Assembly: GCF_000002425.4 (NCBI RefSeq)
Contig: NC_037270.1
Coordinates: 15,666,321 to 15,730,320, forward strand
Source of the DNA: Physcomitrium patens
Taxonomy: Eukaryota; Streptophyta; Bryopsida; Funariales; Funariaceae
Reading direction: 5' to 3'
Length of the DNA: 64,000 nt
In this document: positions 46,850 to 59,660 of the stretch, in pieces
Layout of the letters: the number at the start of each line of letters is the position of its first letter
How positions within the stretch are numbered: the first letter of the stretch is position 1
The notes under the pieces: model-generated
What the model saw: the letters and a program-made list of their open reading frames with translations, nothing else
Told to the model about the DNA's origin: nothing
Database searches by the model: none
Translations under genes and position numbers: made by a program

Positions 46850-47815
46850 TATAGTAACGTTCAGGTCGACTTGTACGATTCTCACATCAAAATTCAAAAA
46901 GGTGATTGTCGCACTTCAGAGCAAAGTCAATTGCTTGACTCAATGTTTGAGGATTAGGTAAGTTGAGCATAAATTTTTTTACTTCATATTGTAATCCGTA
47001 GAGAAATTGGCTAATAAGTGCAGCATCATCCTACTTAATATCAATTACAAGTTATCGAAATTGTGAAGCATATAACGTTACTGATCGATTGCTTTGTCAT
47101 AAAATACGGATCTTATTGGTTGCAACACGAATTGCATCATGTTCTCCATACATGGATCAAAACTCGGCCAAAAAAGCCTCTAGATTATCCAATATTGGAT
47201 CTTGTCATTCAAAAAAAAATGAAAACGATGATAGTACTAAACTTAAAAGAAGCGTACTAATGAATCTAACTTGCGATCTTGGAGTTGGATAGCTTTGAGG
47301 TTGAAGTTCAATCACAAGTTGCACTTGATTGATAAATCCTCAAAACTTGGATCTGGTGCCATCAAACTTCTCAGGTAGGACAATTCTTGGTTCTCTAAGA
47401 TTGGAAGGGCGTTCCACCATAGGAAAAAGGACATGGTTTGGTGCAGATGTTGAAGCAGCTCCAACCATTTCTATATCTTCACTTCTTGCCAATCTTGTTG
47501 CTCCTTGTAGTGGTAAATTGAGTTGATGCATCGCAAGCATTAACTCCTTCAATTATTCTTGCATTTGTGTCATTGCACTCTTCATTTCAACAAGTTCTGC
47601 TATGATAACACTTAGAAAAGAGAAGATGTCTAATATTGCTCAAGACAAATAGAAGAGAGGACTTGAGAACAAAGAAAATACGAAAGAGAATATCAATTCA
47701 GAAGAGGATAATCCGCAACTTCTAATATGCTTATATCTTATCAAGAAAAAAGGATAATCTACTCTTAATCAAGATTAGACAAAGCTCTGATATTGTAGGT
47801 GTAGTCTTGTCAATC

Positions 47816-48356
47816 TGTCAAAGACAAGAACTTGATGAAAAAGCAATTCAGACAAGTGAGCCTTTACTCAAAGAAAATTAATAAAATATAAATAAACAAA
47901 TATGTATATTGAAAGAAAAATTGGAATGGCTATTACCAAAAGACAAAGAAATTAGAGACCCTTGAAACTAGACAAGAAGCAATAAAGGAATTGACAAGAG
48001 TGAAGAAGACTTCACTCTTGTCTCTATATATATTATCTAACTAGGGGCTACGTGGTGACATTCTATAGGACCTCCAATATGTGTTGACTTTATAGAATAT
48101 ATGCCTTGACTTATAAGGTAAGTTTTTCTATATGTAGACCACATAGTTAGCTTGGTCTTCAAGCTAACAAAATGTTTGGCACATGGCTAACTTTTTGATC
48201 ACGTTTCTAATCCAAAAAGTCAATTAAAGACAACTATGAAGTCAAAGCAATGTCTATGAAGCTTCTAGAAAGCTTTCATATCAAATATTATAGAATTAAC
48301 TTACTTTTACTTACTTCTATATATTTGTATATGTAATTATGAGTATATTTGTGACA
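47816..48356 (-). repeat. 5' LTR of E
   Basis: It is 541 bp, followed directly by the TATTG duplication. The leader of E on its left resembles that of B and D. Confidence 0.93.
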
Positions 48357-48387
48357 TATTGTCATTGATATCTGATCAGTAGCTTGG

Positions 48388-48897
48388 TATCAAGGACATG
48401 AATCTCGAAGAAAGAAAATCCTTATCACACTCATGTATCACTGAAAAGAGCTAAAAAATCACTTAAAGATGATATAATATTGAATTAGAATGGCTATTGC
48501 CAAAAATAAGAAGACTAAAAAGTCTTGGAATAAGACTAAAGACTAGAAAGGCATTGATAAGAGTGAAGAAGGCTTTGTAGTGATATTCTATAGGACTTTC
48601 AACATGTATTGACTTTGCTAGCTATATATCTTAATTTGTAAGGTAAGTTATCTATATATGCACTAATAGTTAGCTTATTTCATAAGCTATTATATAAAAT
48701 TAACTTGTTCCACAAGCTACCAACACGTGATTAACTTGTTGGCCAAGTTTCTAACCTACACACACATCTAAAGTCAGAACCGTGTCTATAAAGCTTCTAG
48801 GAAGCTTTTCTAGAAGACTTTATGAAATTAATTTATATTTACCTACTTCTATTTAAACATATAAGTAACTATTGGATAAATGTATATATCCATGATA
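48388..48897 (-). repeat. 3' LTR of G
   Basis: It runs from TATCAAGGACATG to CCATGATA, about 510 bp, and is clearly alignable but strongly diverged from the E and F LTRs. Its U3 resembles that of remnant A. Confidence 0.8.
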
Positions 48898-49264
48898 TTA
48901 CCTCTCTTTCTAAGGACGAATTTGATGAGGAGCGGTCATCATTTTTCATGGATCTTTGTAATTCTTCATCTTAGTTTTAATGGATGTCGTTGATGAAAGG
49001 CTTCAACCTTCCTTATTACATTTGTAAGATTCTTTGCTAACTCCCATGTATATTTATTAATATCATATTTATGCCAATGAATAAGATATTCTAATCTATT
49101 TTGGCGTCACTTTGAGTCTAAGACTTCTTGGACCTCAAATTCTTGATTATTATCCACATCTGTAGGAGGACGTGGTATTTGTCTTCTTTTCAAGATATTT
49201 ACTATCTTATATAGCTCAAGAAGAGACACGTGAAATACAAGGTAGATATTCACAGACTTTGGTA

Positions 49265-50722
49265 TTGTGATGTTAACACATTCATGTATGAAAACCTTGT
49301 TTGACTTACTTTTCTTTGAACTTTTATTAAGTTATTTTTTCTTCTTACCAATCTAGTTTTTTTATAGATTTGGAAAAAAATTTCCACTTTTTTTTTTTTT
49401 TTTTTTTTTTCTAAAATTTTGGCTAAATTTTATTTAATCTTTAATCTTAACTTTATTTTTATTTTAGCCTTAAAAACTTCTTTTATTCCTTTTAATTTCT
49501 TTCTAATCTTTAGTTTCAGTAGATTTAAAATTATATTTGTAGATGTAAGAAGAACTTTGACTTTGAGATTATATTTAGGTTTTTATTAAGGATAAATAGG
49601 AGTTTGGATAGCATTAGTTAGCTGCCATTAATAATGTTGACTTCAAGAATTAAATTTGGTATTTATTTAACTTTAAACTATTAGTTTTTGACTTGGACTT
49701 TGAAGACTTTGGCTATGACTTCTTTGGTGAGCTCAAAAGCAAAGAAGAGGGATTTTTTTTGCAAGTTGAGAAGAGATATTTAAAAAGAAGAGCTTCTTGG
49801 TATAATTTTAGATAGAAAAAATGCATGAATTAGAGCTCAAATGAGAGAGAGAAATATGCTTGTTTAAACTTAGGCTACTAGTTTGATATCTACTATCACA
49901 TTTCTATGTATATTAGGAGTTTTAAGATATTAACAAGAAATCAAAGAGCTAGATTAGAAACTAGACTTCAAATTAAATATTTTATGTCTAAAGATTGATA
50001 GAATTGAGTCCAAAATAAGTGATATATGGCTAGTTAAAACTAGTAAACTAAAACTAGGATTTTGAAGAAATTAGAGAAATAGAAGGATTTGGTTTTAAGC
50101 AAGAACTTGAGCTTCAAGATAAATTTGAAGTTCTTTTTTTTGTATATATATATTACTTATAATATAAAGAGCCTATATCTAAAATCTCGTGTCAATTGAA
50201 ACTTTGACTTAGGATAAATGGAAAAATTTATTCTCAAGTATCTAGGATTTTAACTTTTAAAAGTGTCTGATAAAGTTTTAGTGATATTAGTCGATTGGCA
50301 ATGAATTTGCAACTGAAAATTTGTATAATGATGTTCAAAGGTATAAGTTCCATATTTCCAAATTTTGAGCTTATTTAAACAATTAGATCTTAGAATATGA
50401 ATTTTAAAGTTTCTAGTTTGGTTTTGACTTTCAAAAGCACTTGTTAAGGATTTAGTGATATTAGAAGATTGGTAATGAATTTATAGCTAAAAATTTGTGT
50501 GATAGTGATCAAAGTTGTAAGTTTTGTATTTTCAAATTTTAAGCTTATTTTAATGGCTAGATCTTGAGATATGAATTTTAAACTTTAAGTTTATTGATTT
50601 ATTATAAACATAATTTTGTAAATACTCAAAGAAGAATTTAAGAAGGTTTTGTGCATATTGGATGCAACTTAAATGCAAAGAAGTACCATATATCCATCCA
50701 AAGTGGATTCTTGCTACAACAC
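49265..50722. mobile_element. Unclassified ~1.46-kb insertion in G
   Basis: It splits the integrase end of G. Left flank TGGTA (49260-49264) and right flank TAGTA (50723-50727) fit a 5-bp duplication with one change. Ends are near TGTGATGTTAAC and GCTACAACA, so TG...CA is possible, as in a solo LTR. Inside are a long T run (about 49388-49411) and a tandem duplication of about 175 bp (50245-50594). No coding potential is seen. Confidence 0.55.
50245..50594. repeat. Tandem duplication, two ~175-bp units
   Basis: Units start near 50245 (GGATTTTAACTTTTAAAAG) and 50420 (GGTTTTGACTTTCAAAAGC). Both contain TTTAGTGATATTAG, GATTGG.AATGAATTT, TTTCAAATTTT-like and TAGATCTT blocks in the same order. They have diverged by perhaps a quarter. 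Confidence 0.7.
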
Positions 50723-53282
50723 TAGTAGATATAATCAATAAGCAACATGATTGATTTGTTCACAAATAGAAATAGGTCTCAGCCTACAATAGTCCAACTT
50801 ATCACAAGGACAAGTAGTCTTGATATTACAACAAAGTAACCATACCTTATTACCTACATTGAATTGTGATTTCTCCTTGTAATAGGCATTTGTATTAGTC
50901 CTTTGTTATTCTTGAACTTCCTTTAATTATATCTTCATTGTTGCATGTAACCCTGACAAACGATTTGCTAAATCTTCTACTATAAGAATATCAATTTTTG
51001 AAAATTCAAAAGTATTAAATCATAGATGATAACCATAATTGGCAAAGAAAGATATTTTTTGAGTAGAAGAATGTACCAAATTATTCTATGCAAACTTTGT
51101 TAATGGAAAAAAAATTATCCAATCATCTTGATGATAGTTGATGGTATATCTCAAATACTGCTCCAAAACTTGATTAACTCATTCTGTTTGTCTATTAGTT
51201 TGAGGATGAAAAGCCAAAGAGAGCTTTATATCCACCTTTAAAATCTTGAATAGGGTTCTCTAGAATCTTGATATAAATTGAGACCCCCTAATTAATATAA
51301 TATCTTTTGGTAATCTTTAATAGCGATAGATTTTATCAATGAAAAGCTTAGTTATTTTTTCACCTAAAATAGATTTTGTATATGATATAAAATATGCCAT
51401 TTTAGTGAACTGATTTATAATTATAAATATAGAGTCATATGAACTTGAACTTGGAAGATCTATAATAAAATCCGTAGAAATAGAAGACCATGGTTGTTCG
51501 AATATAAGCAATAGTTAGAGAAGTCCATAAGATCAATGACGAGGAATTTTTGATCTTCAATAAACGTCATGAATAAAAATATAATAGGACATATTTAATT
51601 GAATTTATTTGACAAAGGTCAAATCTATAGTCAATGTTGATTTCATTGCTCAAAGATGAAAATGCTCTGGCTTTAAGAGGATTGTTCTTTGTTGATCAAA
51701 AGATACATCTCTTTTTTTTGGTGCAAGATAAAAGTGTCTAGAAAGAGCATGTGATAAATTTTGTTATTTTTTAGGTCGATATGTGATCTTGAAATCAAAT
51801 CTTAATAATGGTGTGTTCCAACAAGCTTGGCGACAATTCAAAACACATGCGAAGATGAAATATTTGAGATTCTTGTGATCTATATATACTATGGCTAGAC
51901 TTAAAGCGCCTTGTAGATAATGACGCCATTCTTGAAATGAATCCATAATTGTAAGAAGTTCTTTGTCTTTTATAAAAAGCTACTGGATGAAATTTGTCAT
52001 TTTTTTCCATTTATGATAATAGTGCACCCAAGACAAAGTCTGGTGCATTTGTTTCCATAAAGAATGCCTTAGAAAAGTCGATGCAATATAAACTTAGTGT
52101 AAAAGTAAATTCCTTCTTCAACACAACAAATGATGCTTTAGCTTCTTTATTCCATTGAAGTTTGTCTTTACAAGTCAAATGTGTCAGTCGAGTTGCAACT
52201 TGAAAAAAGTTTTTAATAAAGATTTGGTAATAATTGGCAAAGTCCAAAAAGCATTGCATATCTCTTATTATTCTTGGAATCTTTCAATCTATGATAGTTT
52301 GGACCTTCTTTGGATCCATTATAAGACCTTCATTGGAAATGATGTATCTCAAAAAGTCAACTTGAGTAGTATGGAATATATACTTTTCTATCTTTGTGTA
52401 TAATCCTAGATCTCTTAGTTTTTGTAATACACAACAAGTATGAACTTCATGCTCTCTTGTGTTTCTTAGAGTGGATTAAAATATTGTCCAAATAATAGAC
52501 AAAAAAATCATGAAGAAATCCATGAAATAAATTATTCATTAGATGTTGAAAAGCAACTAGTACATTCGTGAGTCCAAAAGGTATGACATTATATTTAAAA
52601 TATCTATACCTAGTTCAAACTACAGACTTCTATTCATCTCTTTCTTTGATATGGACCAAGTTATATGCTCCTTGTAGATCTATTTTTGTATAACTCTTTG
52701 CTTGATTTAGTTGATCAAAAAGTCCTAAAAGCAAGAATAGAAGATTCTTATTTTTCATGGTTATCTTATTAAGTCCTTGATAATCCATGCCCATCTACAA
52801 AGATCCATCTTTTTTTTTCACAACTAAGAAATAGGAGCATTGGCTAGAGATTTAGAATGGCGTATATAGTTTTTAGTCAAGTTTTCATTAATGTTCTCTT
52901 TGAGTGCAACAAACTCATTTTGTAACACACTATAGATTTGTCCAAATGGTGGTTGAGTTCTTTCTTGAAGATTAATGGTACAATCTTAAGAGCTATGATC
53001 CAAAAGAATATCTACATTTTTTTAAAAAAACATCCTGGGAATCTTGATATTGGCTAAGAATACCACTTAATATCTTCTCACCATGAACAATGGACATGGC
53101 ATATATAGCAAAAGATGGCCTTTTATTTGGGACATGCATGAAAGCTCTCACACTTATCAATAAGAATTTGAATATATTAGACTTATGGGTTTTTACTTGC
53201 CTAATAGGACCTTAAGCTAAACTATGGCAAAAATCAAGATTGCAAGAAATCTACTCTATCTAAAGGTTATATCTTTTTAATA

Positions 53283-53366
53283 TATATAATTACCTATATG
53301 AATAGATATACATATAATTACCTATATGAATAGGGACATACATATAATTACCTATATGAATAGATA
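53283..53366 (+). repeat. 30-bp triplication at the left edge of D
   Basis: Three copies of CATATAATTACCTATATGAATAG occur at about 53283, 53311 and 53341. The 3' LTR of D has this sequence once. The usual LTR start, TGTCACGG, is not seen here; GGGACATA at 53333-53340 is the first alignable point. Confidence 0.85.
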
Positions 53367-53857
53367 AAAGTATGTAAAAGTAGGTTAATTGTGTAATATC
53401 TTCTAGAGAAGCTTCTTAGAAGCTTCATAGACGCTGCTTTGACTTTATAGGAGTCTATAGTTGACTTTTAGGTTAGAAACTTGGTCAACAAGTTAGCCAT
53501 GTTCCACACATGTTGGAAGCTTAAAGAACAAGCTAACTACGTGGTCCATCCATAGAAAACTTGCCTTGCAAGCAAAGGCATGTGGCCTAGAAAGTCAACA
53601 TATATTGGAGGTCTTATAGAACATCGCCACATGGCTTCTAGTTAGATAGTATATATAGAGGCAAGAGTGAAGCCCTCTTCACTCTTGTCAACTCCTTTCT
53701 TGCTTCTAGTCTAGTTTCAAGGGTCTCTAGTTTTCTTGTATTTTGGCAATAGCCATTCCAGTTTCTTTCTTAATATACATATTTCTATTTTGTCCTATTT
53801 CTTTTTGAGAAAAGTCTCACTTACTCTTTAGCTTTCATCGAGTTCTTGTCCTTGACA
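53334..53857 (+). repeat. 5' LTR of D
   Basis: It aligns with the 3' LTR from CATATAATTACC onward with about three differences. It is followed by GATTGACAAGAGTAC, the candidate priming site (11 of 12 bases as in B), and the partial tRNA-Met match TATCAGAGC. Confidence 0.9.
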
Positions 53858-54036
53858 GATTGACAAGAGTACACTTACAATATCAGAGCTTTGTCTTTTC
53901 TTGATTAAGAGTGGATTACCCCTTTTTCTTGATAAGACATAAGCGCATTAGAAGTTGCGGATTACCTTCTTTTAAACTGATATTGTTCTTAGTATTTTCT
54001 TTGTTATCAATTCCTCTCTTCTATTTGATTTGAGCG

Positions 54037-55074
54037 TTGTTAGACATCTTCTCTTTTCTAAGTGCTACTATGGCAGAGCTTGTTGAAATGAAGAGTGCAA
54101 TGGCACAGATGCAAGAACAATTGAGGGAGTTAATGCTTGCGATGCATCAACTCAATTTACCACCACAAGGAATAACAAGAATGGTAGGAAGTGAAGATAT
54201 AGAGATGATTGGGGCTGCTTCAACATCTGCACCAAACCATGTCCCTTCTCCCAGAATGGAACACCCTTCGAGTGTTAGAGAACCGAGAGTTGCCTTGCCC
54301 GAGAAGTTTGATGGTACCAGATCCAAGTTTCGAGGATTCATCAATCAGGTCCAACTAGTGATTGAACTTCAACCCCAGAGCTATCCAACTCCAGGGTCAC
54401 AAGTTAGATTCATTGGTACACTTCTTTCAGGTTCAGCATTGTCATGGTTTTCATCTTTTCTTGAACGACGAGATCCAATATTGGATAATTTGGAGGCTTT
54501 TTTGGCGGAGTTTCGATCCATGTTTGGAGAACATGATGCAATTCGTGTTGCAACCAAGAAGATCCGTATTTTGCGACAAGGCAATCGATCAGTAACATTA
54601 TATGCTTCGCAATTTCGACAACTTGCAACTGATATCAAGTGGGATGATGCCGCACTTGTGAGTCAATTTCTCTACGGATTACAATATGAGGTAAAGAAAT
54701 TGATGCTTAATTTACCTGATCCTCAAACATTGAGTCAAGCAATTGACTTTGCTGTGAAGTGCGACAATCGACTTTTTGAATTTCGATCCGAGAGTCGCAC
54801 AAGTCGGCCTCAACGTTACTACAATTCAATGGCAACACCGACGTCTCTTCAACACATACCTTCAGAAGTAGAGGATATGCAAATTGATGCGGTACGTTTC
54901 AAACCTCTTACTGAGCAAGAAAAGTCTCGTCGTCGATAAGAAGGATTGTGCTTATATTGTGGAGAACCTAAGCACACTGCTCAACATTGTCCAAAGAAGC
55001 GACGTAACTACAAAATGAGGAGTACGGCTGTCAAAGAAGACAGTATGTCGGAAAACGAGTACGTCCAGCTACAA
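54037..55074 (+). pseudogene. gag: Gag region of chromovirus D
   Basis: The ATG at 54070 (MAELVEMKSAM) corresponds to the internal start of the B gag. Gag core motifs (LPEKFDGTRSKFRGF, ALSWFSSFLERRDPIL, LEAFLAEFRSMFGEHDAI) and the zinc-knuckle region near 54950 are present. There is about one interruption. Amino-acid divergence from B is clearly greater here than in pol. Confidence 0.88.
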
Positions 55075-55082
55075 TAGGGACC

Positions 55083-58000
55083 GTGCGGCTGGAATCTTAT
55101 ACAACTTCTAATAAAGGTCCTATCCTCTCCTCAGAACCATCTCCTTGTCTTATAATAGATGTGCGTTTAGGACCTAATAATTACAAAGCCTCTGCCTTGG
55201 TAGATTCAGGAGCCTCATCTTGTTTTTTAGATGAAGAATTTGCTAGATGTCATAGAATATCATTAATACAAAAAACTAAACCTGTATACGTAGAAGTCAT
55301 AGATGGTCGTCCGTTGTCTTCTCGAAATGTAACTCACGAAACACTTCCTGTAGATGTAGTAATAAATGGTCATAGTAGTTGCGTAATTTTTAATATAATT
55401 AGATCTCCCTCTAATCCAGTAATTTTAGGCTTATCATGGTTAGAAAAGTATAATCCTCGAATAGATTGGATTTCTCGTAAACTTGATTTTCCTCAGAGCA
55501 TTAGTAACAGTTCTATTAACCAAGTAAAAAACCATGAGTCTAGTATAGTAAAACTCGCACCTATAGGTGCAAAAGCATTTATACACGCAGCAAAAGAAGG
55601 ATCAACTTTTGCTATTTATGCTGCACCTATTTCTGAAAGCGTAAAGAATTCAAGTGGCATTCCAAGTCAATACCAGGATTATCAAGACGTTTTTGAGAAA
55701 AAGAATGCAGATATTCTTCCTAAGCATCGCCCATACGATTGTTCAATCGATCTCAAGGAAGGAACTCAGCCACCATTTGGACCAATTTACAGTTTATCGC
55801 AAGATGAGTTGGCTGAACTCAAGACATACATTGACGAGAATTTAGCGAAGAATTTCATACGCCATTCAAAATCTCCAACAGGAGCTCCAATTTTATTCGT
55901 AAAGGAAAAAGATGGATCTTTACGAATGTGTGTTGACTATCGAGGACTCAACAAGATCACAATCAAGAACAGGTATCCATTACCTTTGATATCAGGACTC
56001 CTTGACCAGTTAAATCAAGCTAAGATCTATACAAAAATAGATCTAAGAGGAGCATATAATCTAGTACGGATCAAAGAAGGAGATGAATGGAAGACTGCGT
56101 TTTGAACCAGGTACGGGCATTTTGAATATAATGTCATGCCTTTTGGACTCACGAATGCACCAGCTGCTTTTCAACATCTCATGAATGATGTATTTCATGA
56201 ATTCTTAGACAATTTTGTCGTCTGCTACCTAGACGATATCCTGATTTATTCTAAGAATGTTGAAGAACATGAAATACATGTTCGTCAAGTATAACAAAAA
56301 CTCAGAGATGCAAGATTGTACGCCAAGATGGAAAAGTGTGTATTTCACAATACTCAAGTTGACTTTTTAGGATACATCATTTCAAATGATGGTCTTATGA
56401 TGGATTCTAAGAAAGTCCAAACAATCATGGATTGGAAGATTCCAAAGACTGTAAGAGATGTCCAATGTTTCTTGGGATTTGCCAATTACTATCGGATCTT
56501 CATCAAAGACTTCTCACGAGTTGCAGCTCCACTTACACGCTTAACTAGTAAAGATAAATTCCAATGGAATCAAGAAGCGGAAGCAGCATTTGAAGCCTTG
56601 AAGACATCGTTTGTCTCTGCACCAGTCTTATATCGTGTTGACTTTTCCAAGGCATTTTTTATGGAAACAGATGCATCGGATTTTGCCTTGGGTGCAGTTT
56701 TATCACAAATGGGAACAGATGACAAACTTCATCCGATAGCTTTTCATTCAAGAAAATTCTCAGCAGCCGAGATCAATTATGAGATCCACGATAAAGAACT
56801 TCTTGCAATCGTGGATTCCTTTCAAGAATGGCGTCATTATCTAGAAGGCGCTTTTAGTCCAGTCACTGTGTATACAGATCACAAGAACCTCGAGTATTTC
56901 ATGTCAGCACGCGTGTTGAATCGTCGTCAAGCTCGTTGGAGTATGTCTTTGTCAAGATTCGACTTCATTATCACTTATCGGCCAGGAAAACAACAAGGTT
57001 TGTCTGATGCCCTGTCTAGACGTTCTTATTTTGCACCAAAAGAAGGAGATGCAGCTTTTGAGCAACAAAGAACGGTCCTCTTGAAACCGGAGCAATTTCA
57101 TCTCCGAGCAGTGAAATCAACATTGACTGTTGATTCAACTTTTCTCAAGCAAATCCAGTCCAGTATGTCCTCAGACCCTCTTGTTCATGATATCGAGAAT
57201 AATTCTTCCAAGTCTCATGATTCTTCTAAGTTTGAATTCAAGAATAATCTATTATATTTTGAAGGACGCCTATATGTTCCAGAAGGAAAAGCACGTTTGC
57301 GTGTTCTTCAAGCACGTCATGACTTTCCAGCAGCAGGGCACTTTGGATATAATAAGACTTTGGAACTCATATCAAGAGATTTTTGGTGGCCACAAATGTG
57401 GAAGTCAGTCAAAGACTTTGTACAATCATGTGATATTTGTTCAAGATCAAAAATTCCTCGACATCGACCTTACGGACTTCTTCAGCCATTACCTATACCA
57501 GAACAACCATGGTCTTCTGTTTCTATGGATTTCATCACAGATCTTCCAAACTCAAGATCTTATGATTCTATATTTGTGATAGTAGATCGTTTCACCAAGA
57601 TGGCACATTTTATGCCATGTACAAAATCTATCACAAGTGAAGAAACAGCTAAGCTTTTCATTGATAATATCTATCGCTATCATGGATTACCTAAAGATAT
57701 CATATCGGATAGGGAAACTCAATTTGTGTCGAGATTCTGGAGGACTCTTTTCAAGATTTTAAAAGTGGACATAAAGCTATCTTCAGCTTTCCATCCTCAA
57801 ACTGATGGACAAACAGAGCGCGTAAACCAAGTCTTAGAACAGTATTTAAGGTGTACTATCAACTACCAACAAGATGATTGGACAAACCTTCTGCCATTGG
57901 CAGAGTTTGCTTATAATAATACGGTACATTCCTCTACGCAACAAACACCTTTCTTTGCCAATTATGGCTATCATCCACGACTTGATACTTTTGATTTTTC

Positions 58001-58571
58001 AAAAGTTGATAATCCTGCAGCAGAAGATATGGCAAATTGATTGTCAGAGTTACATGCAATAATGAAGGCGCAGTTGAAGAAAGCTCAAGAACGACAAAAG
58101 ATAAATGCAGATGTATATCGTAAAGAGCAACCACAACTCAACGTGGGTGATAAGGTATGGCTACTTCGTCGCAATATCAAGACCACTCGACCTTGTGACA
58201 AATTGGACTATCGTAGGCTTGGCCCCTTTTCTATTTCTGAACAGATCAACCCAGTTGCATATCGGTTACATCTACCGGAGTCAATGAAGATCCATCCTAT
58301 ATTCCACGTGTCTCTTCTTGAACCATATAAGACAGTGGATATACAAGGAAGAAGACAAATGCCACCGCCTCCTATAGAAGTAGATAATAATGAAGAATTT
58401 GAGGTGGAAGAGATATTAGACTCAAGGCGGCGCCGAAATAAGCTGGAATATCTTGTTCATTGGTGCGGATATGATATTAGTGAGCGCACATGGGAGCCAT
58501 CCAGGAATCTAGCAAATGCATCAGCTAAAGTCAAAGTTTTTCATCAACGACATCCATCAAAACCAAGATGA
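55083..58571 (+). pseudogene. pol: Pol region of chromovirus D
   Basis: The domain order is the same as in B: protease ([12 protein letters not shown]), reverse transcriptase ([20 protein letters not shown]), RNase H (FFMETDASDFALG), integrase (CDICSRSK, VIVDRFTKMAHF, HPQTDGQTERVNQVLE) and chromodomain (FEVEEILD, YLVHW, ERTWEP). There are about three interruptions. From about 55560 to the end it is close to B at the nucleotide level. Confidence 0.92.
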
Positions 58572-58670
58572 AAACCTCTCTTATAAAAGAGACAAGATTG
58601 AGGCAAGATAACATTCAATTTCCTATCCTTGTTTGTAACTTCTTTGCATTTTGTGACGCTAATTAGATGG

Positions 58671-59089
58671 AGAGCCAACAACCAGCGGATTCAACTCAAG
58701 AACCTTTGTTTGCTGACTTACCGGATGAGACATTGTGATTGTCACAACCTTTAAGACGACGCAACAGAGATGAAGACCCTCAAGAACGACATGTTCTTCC
58801 TCGAATAGATGGTGAGATACAACGCGTTTGGTATCACGACCTTGGAAGAGATTCTCGATGTTTGGTGATATTATTGGAGATAGGAACGACTCCTGATGGT
58901 GTTTCAAATGTATTATTTGAAGGAAGTTATGAAGGCCTCAACAGTGATCAAATAACAGGGTGGTCTTCTCGCCCTGGAATGGGACACTATCGATGGCTAA
59001 GAGGACCCATCAATTATCTTCGAAGAGAACAAAGATCAGAGTATGTAGCAAATACAATTCGCCGCATATTAGATTTTCTCAATATATAA
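58671..59089 (+). pseudogene. Third ORF region of chromovirus D
   Basis: It is the counterpart of 8627-9049 of B, with MESQQPADSTQEP at the start and RRILDFLNI at the end. Roughly nine of ten residues agree where both are readable. There is about one interruption. Function is unknown. Confidence 0.75.
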
Positions 59090-59130
59090 TCACCGCTCCT
59101 CGTGGAACTCGTCCCTAGAAGGAGGGGTAA

Positions 59131-59660
59131 TGTCACGGACATACATATAATTACCTATATGAATAGATAAAAGTATGTAAAAGTAGGTTAATTATGTAAT
59201 ATCTTCTAGAGAAGCTTCTTAGAAGCTTCATAGACGCTGCTTTGACTTTATAGGAGTCTATAGTTGACTTTTAGGTTAGAAACTTGGTCAACAAGTTAGC
59301 CATGTTCCACACATGTTGGAAGCTTAAAGAACAAGCTAACTACGTGGTCCATCCATAGAAAACTTGCCTTGCAAGCAAAAGCATGTGGCCTAGAAAGTCA
59401 ACATATATTGGAGGTCTTATAGAACATCGCCACGTGGCTTCTAGTTAGATAGTATATATAGAGGCAAGAGTGAAGCCCTCTTCACTCTTGTCAACTCCTT
59501 TCTTGCTTCTAGTCTAGTTTCAAGGGTCTCTAGTTTTCTTGTATTTTGGCAATAGCCATTCCAGTTTCTTTCTTAATATACATATTTCTATTTTGTCCTA
59601 TTTCTTTTTGAGAAAAGTCTCACTTACTCTTTAGCTTTCATCGAGTTCTTGTCCTTGACA
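59131..59660 (+). repeat. 3' LTR of D
   Basis: It is 530 bp, TGTCACGGACATACAT to TCCTTGACA. Its 5' half (U3) differs much from the B LTR, while its last ~180 bp are nearly identical to B. Confidence 0.95.

Larger units (their letters stand above)
36251..48356 (-). mobile_element. Chromovirus E (Ty3/Gypsy, old), host of nested F
   Basis: This minus-strand element has 541-bp LTRs at 36251-36791 (3') and 47816-48356 (5') and a perfect TATTG target duplication (36246-36250 and 48357-48361). The LTRs differ at roughly 50 positions by eye, so it is old. From its 3' end it shows the third ORF region (about 36800-37255), chromodomain and integrase (about 37380-38530), reverse transcriptase (about 38640-39530), protease (about 39540-40212) and gag (about 40230-40470, resuming at 46855-47600). 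Element F is inserted in its gag. A telomere-like tract lies inside it at 38564. It is badly broken, with well over ten breaks, and is shorter than the family norm. Confidence 0.92.
53334..59660 (+). mobile_element. Chromovirus D (Ty3/Gypsy, young), nested in G
   Basis: A plus-strand element of about 6.33 kb is inserted in the protease region of G. LTRs: about 53334-53857 and 59131-59660, with about three differences over 518 aligned bases, so insertion was recent. Gag region about 54037-55074, pol region 55083-58571, third ORF region about 58671-59089, purine tract AGAAGGAGGGG before the 3' LTR. It has about five breaks in all. No target duplication is recognised because the left edge is rearranged. 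Most of pol is almost identical to B, but gag, protease, third ORF and LTR U3 are more diverged. Confidence 0.93.
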
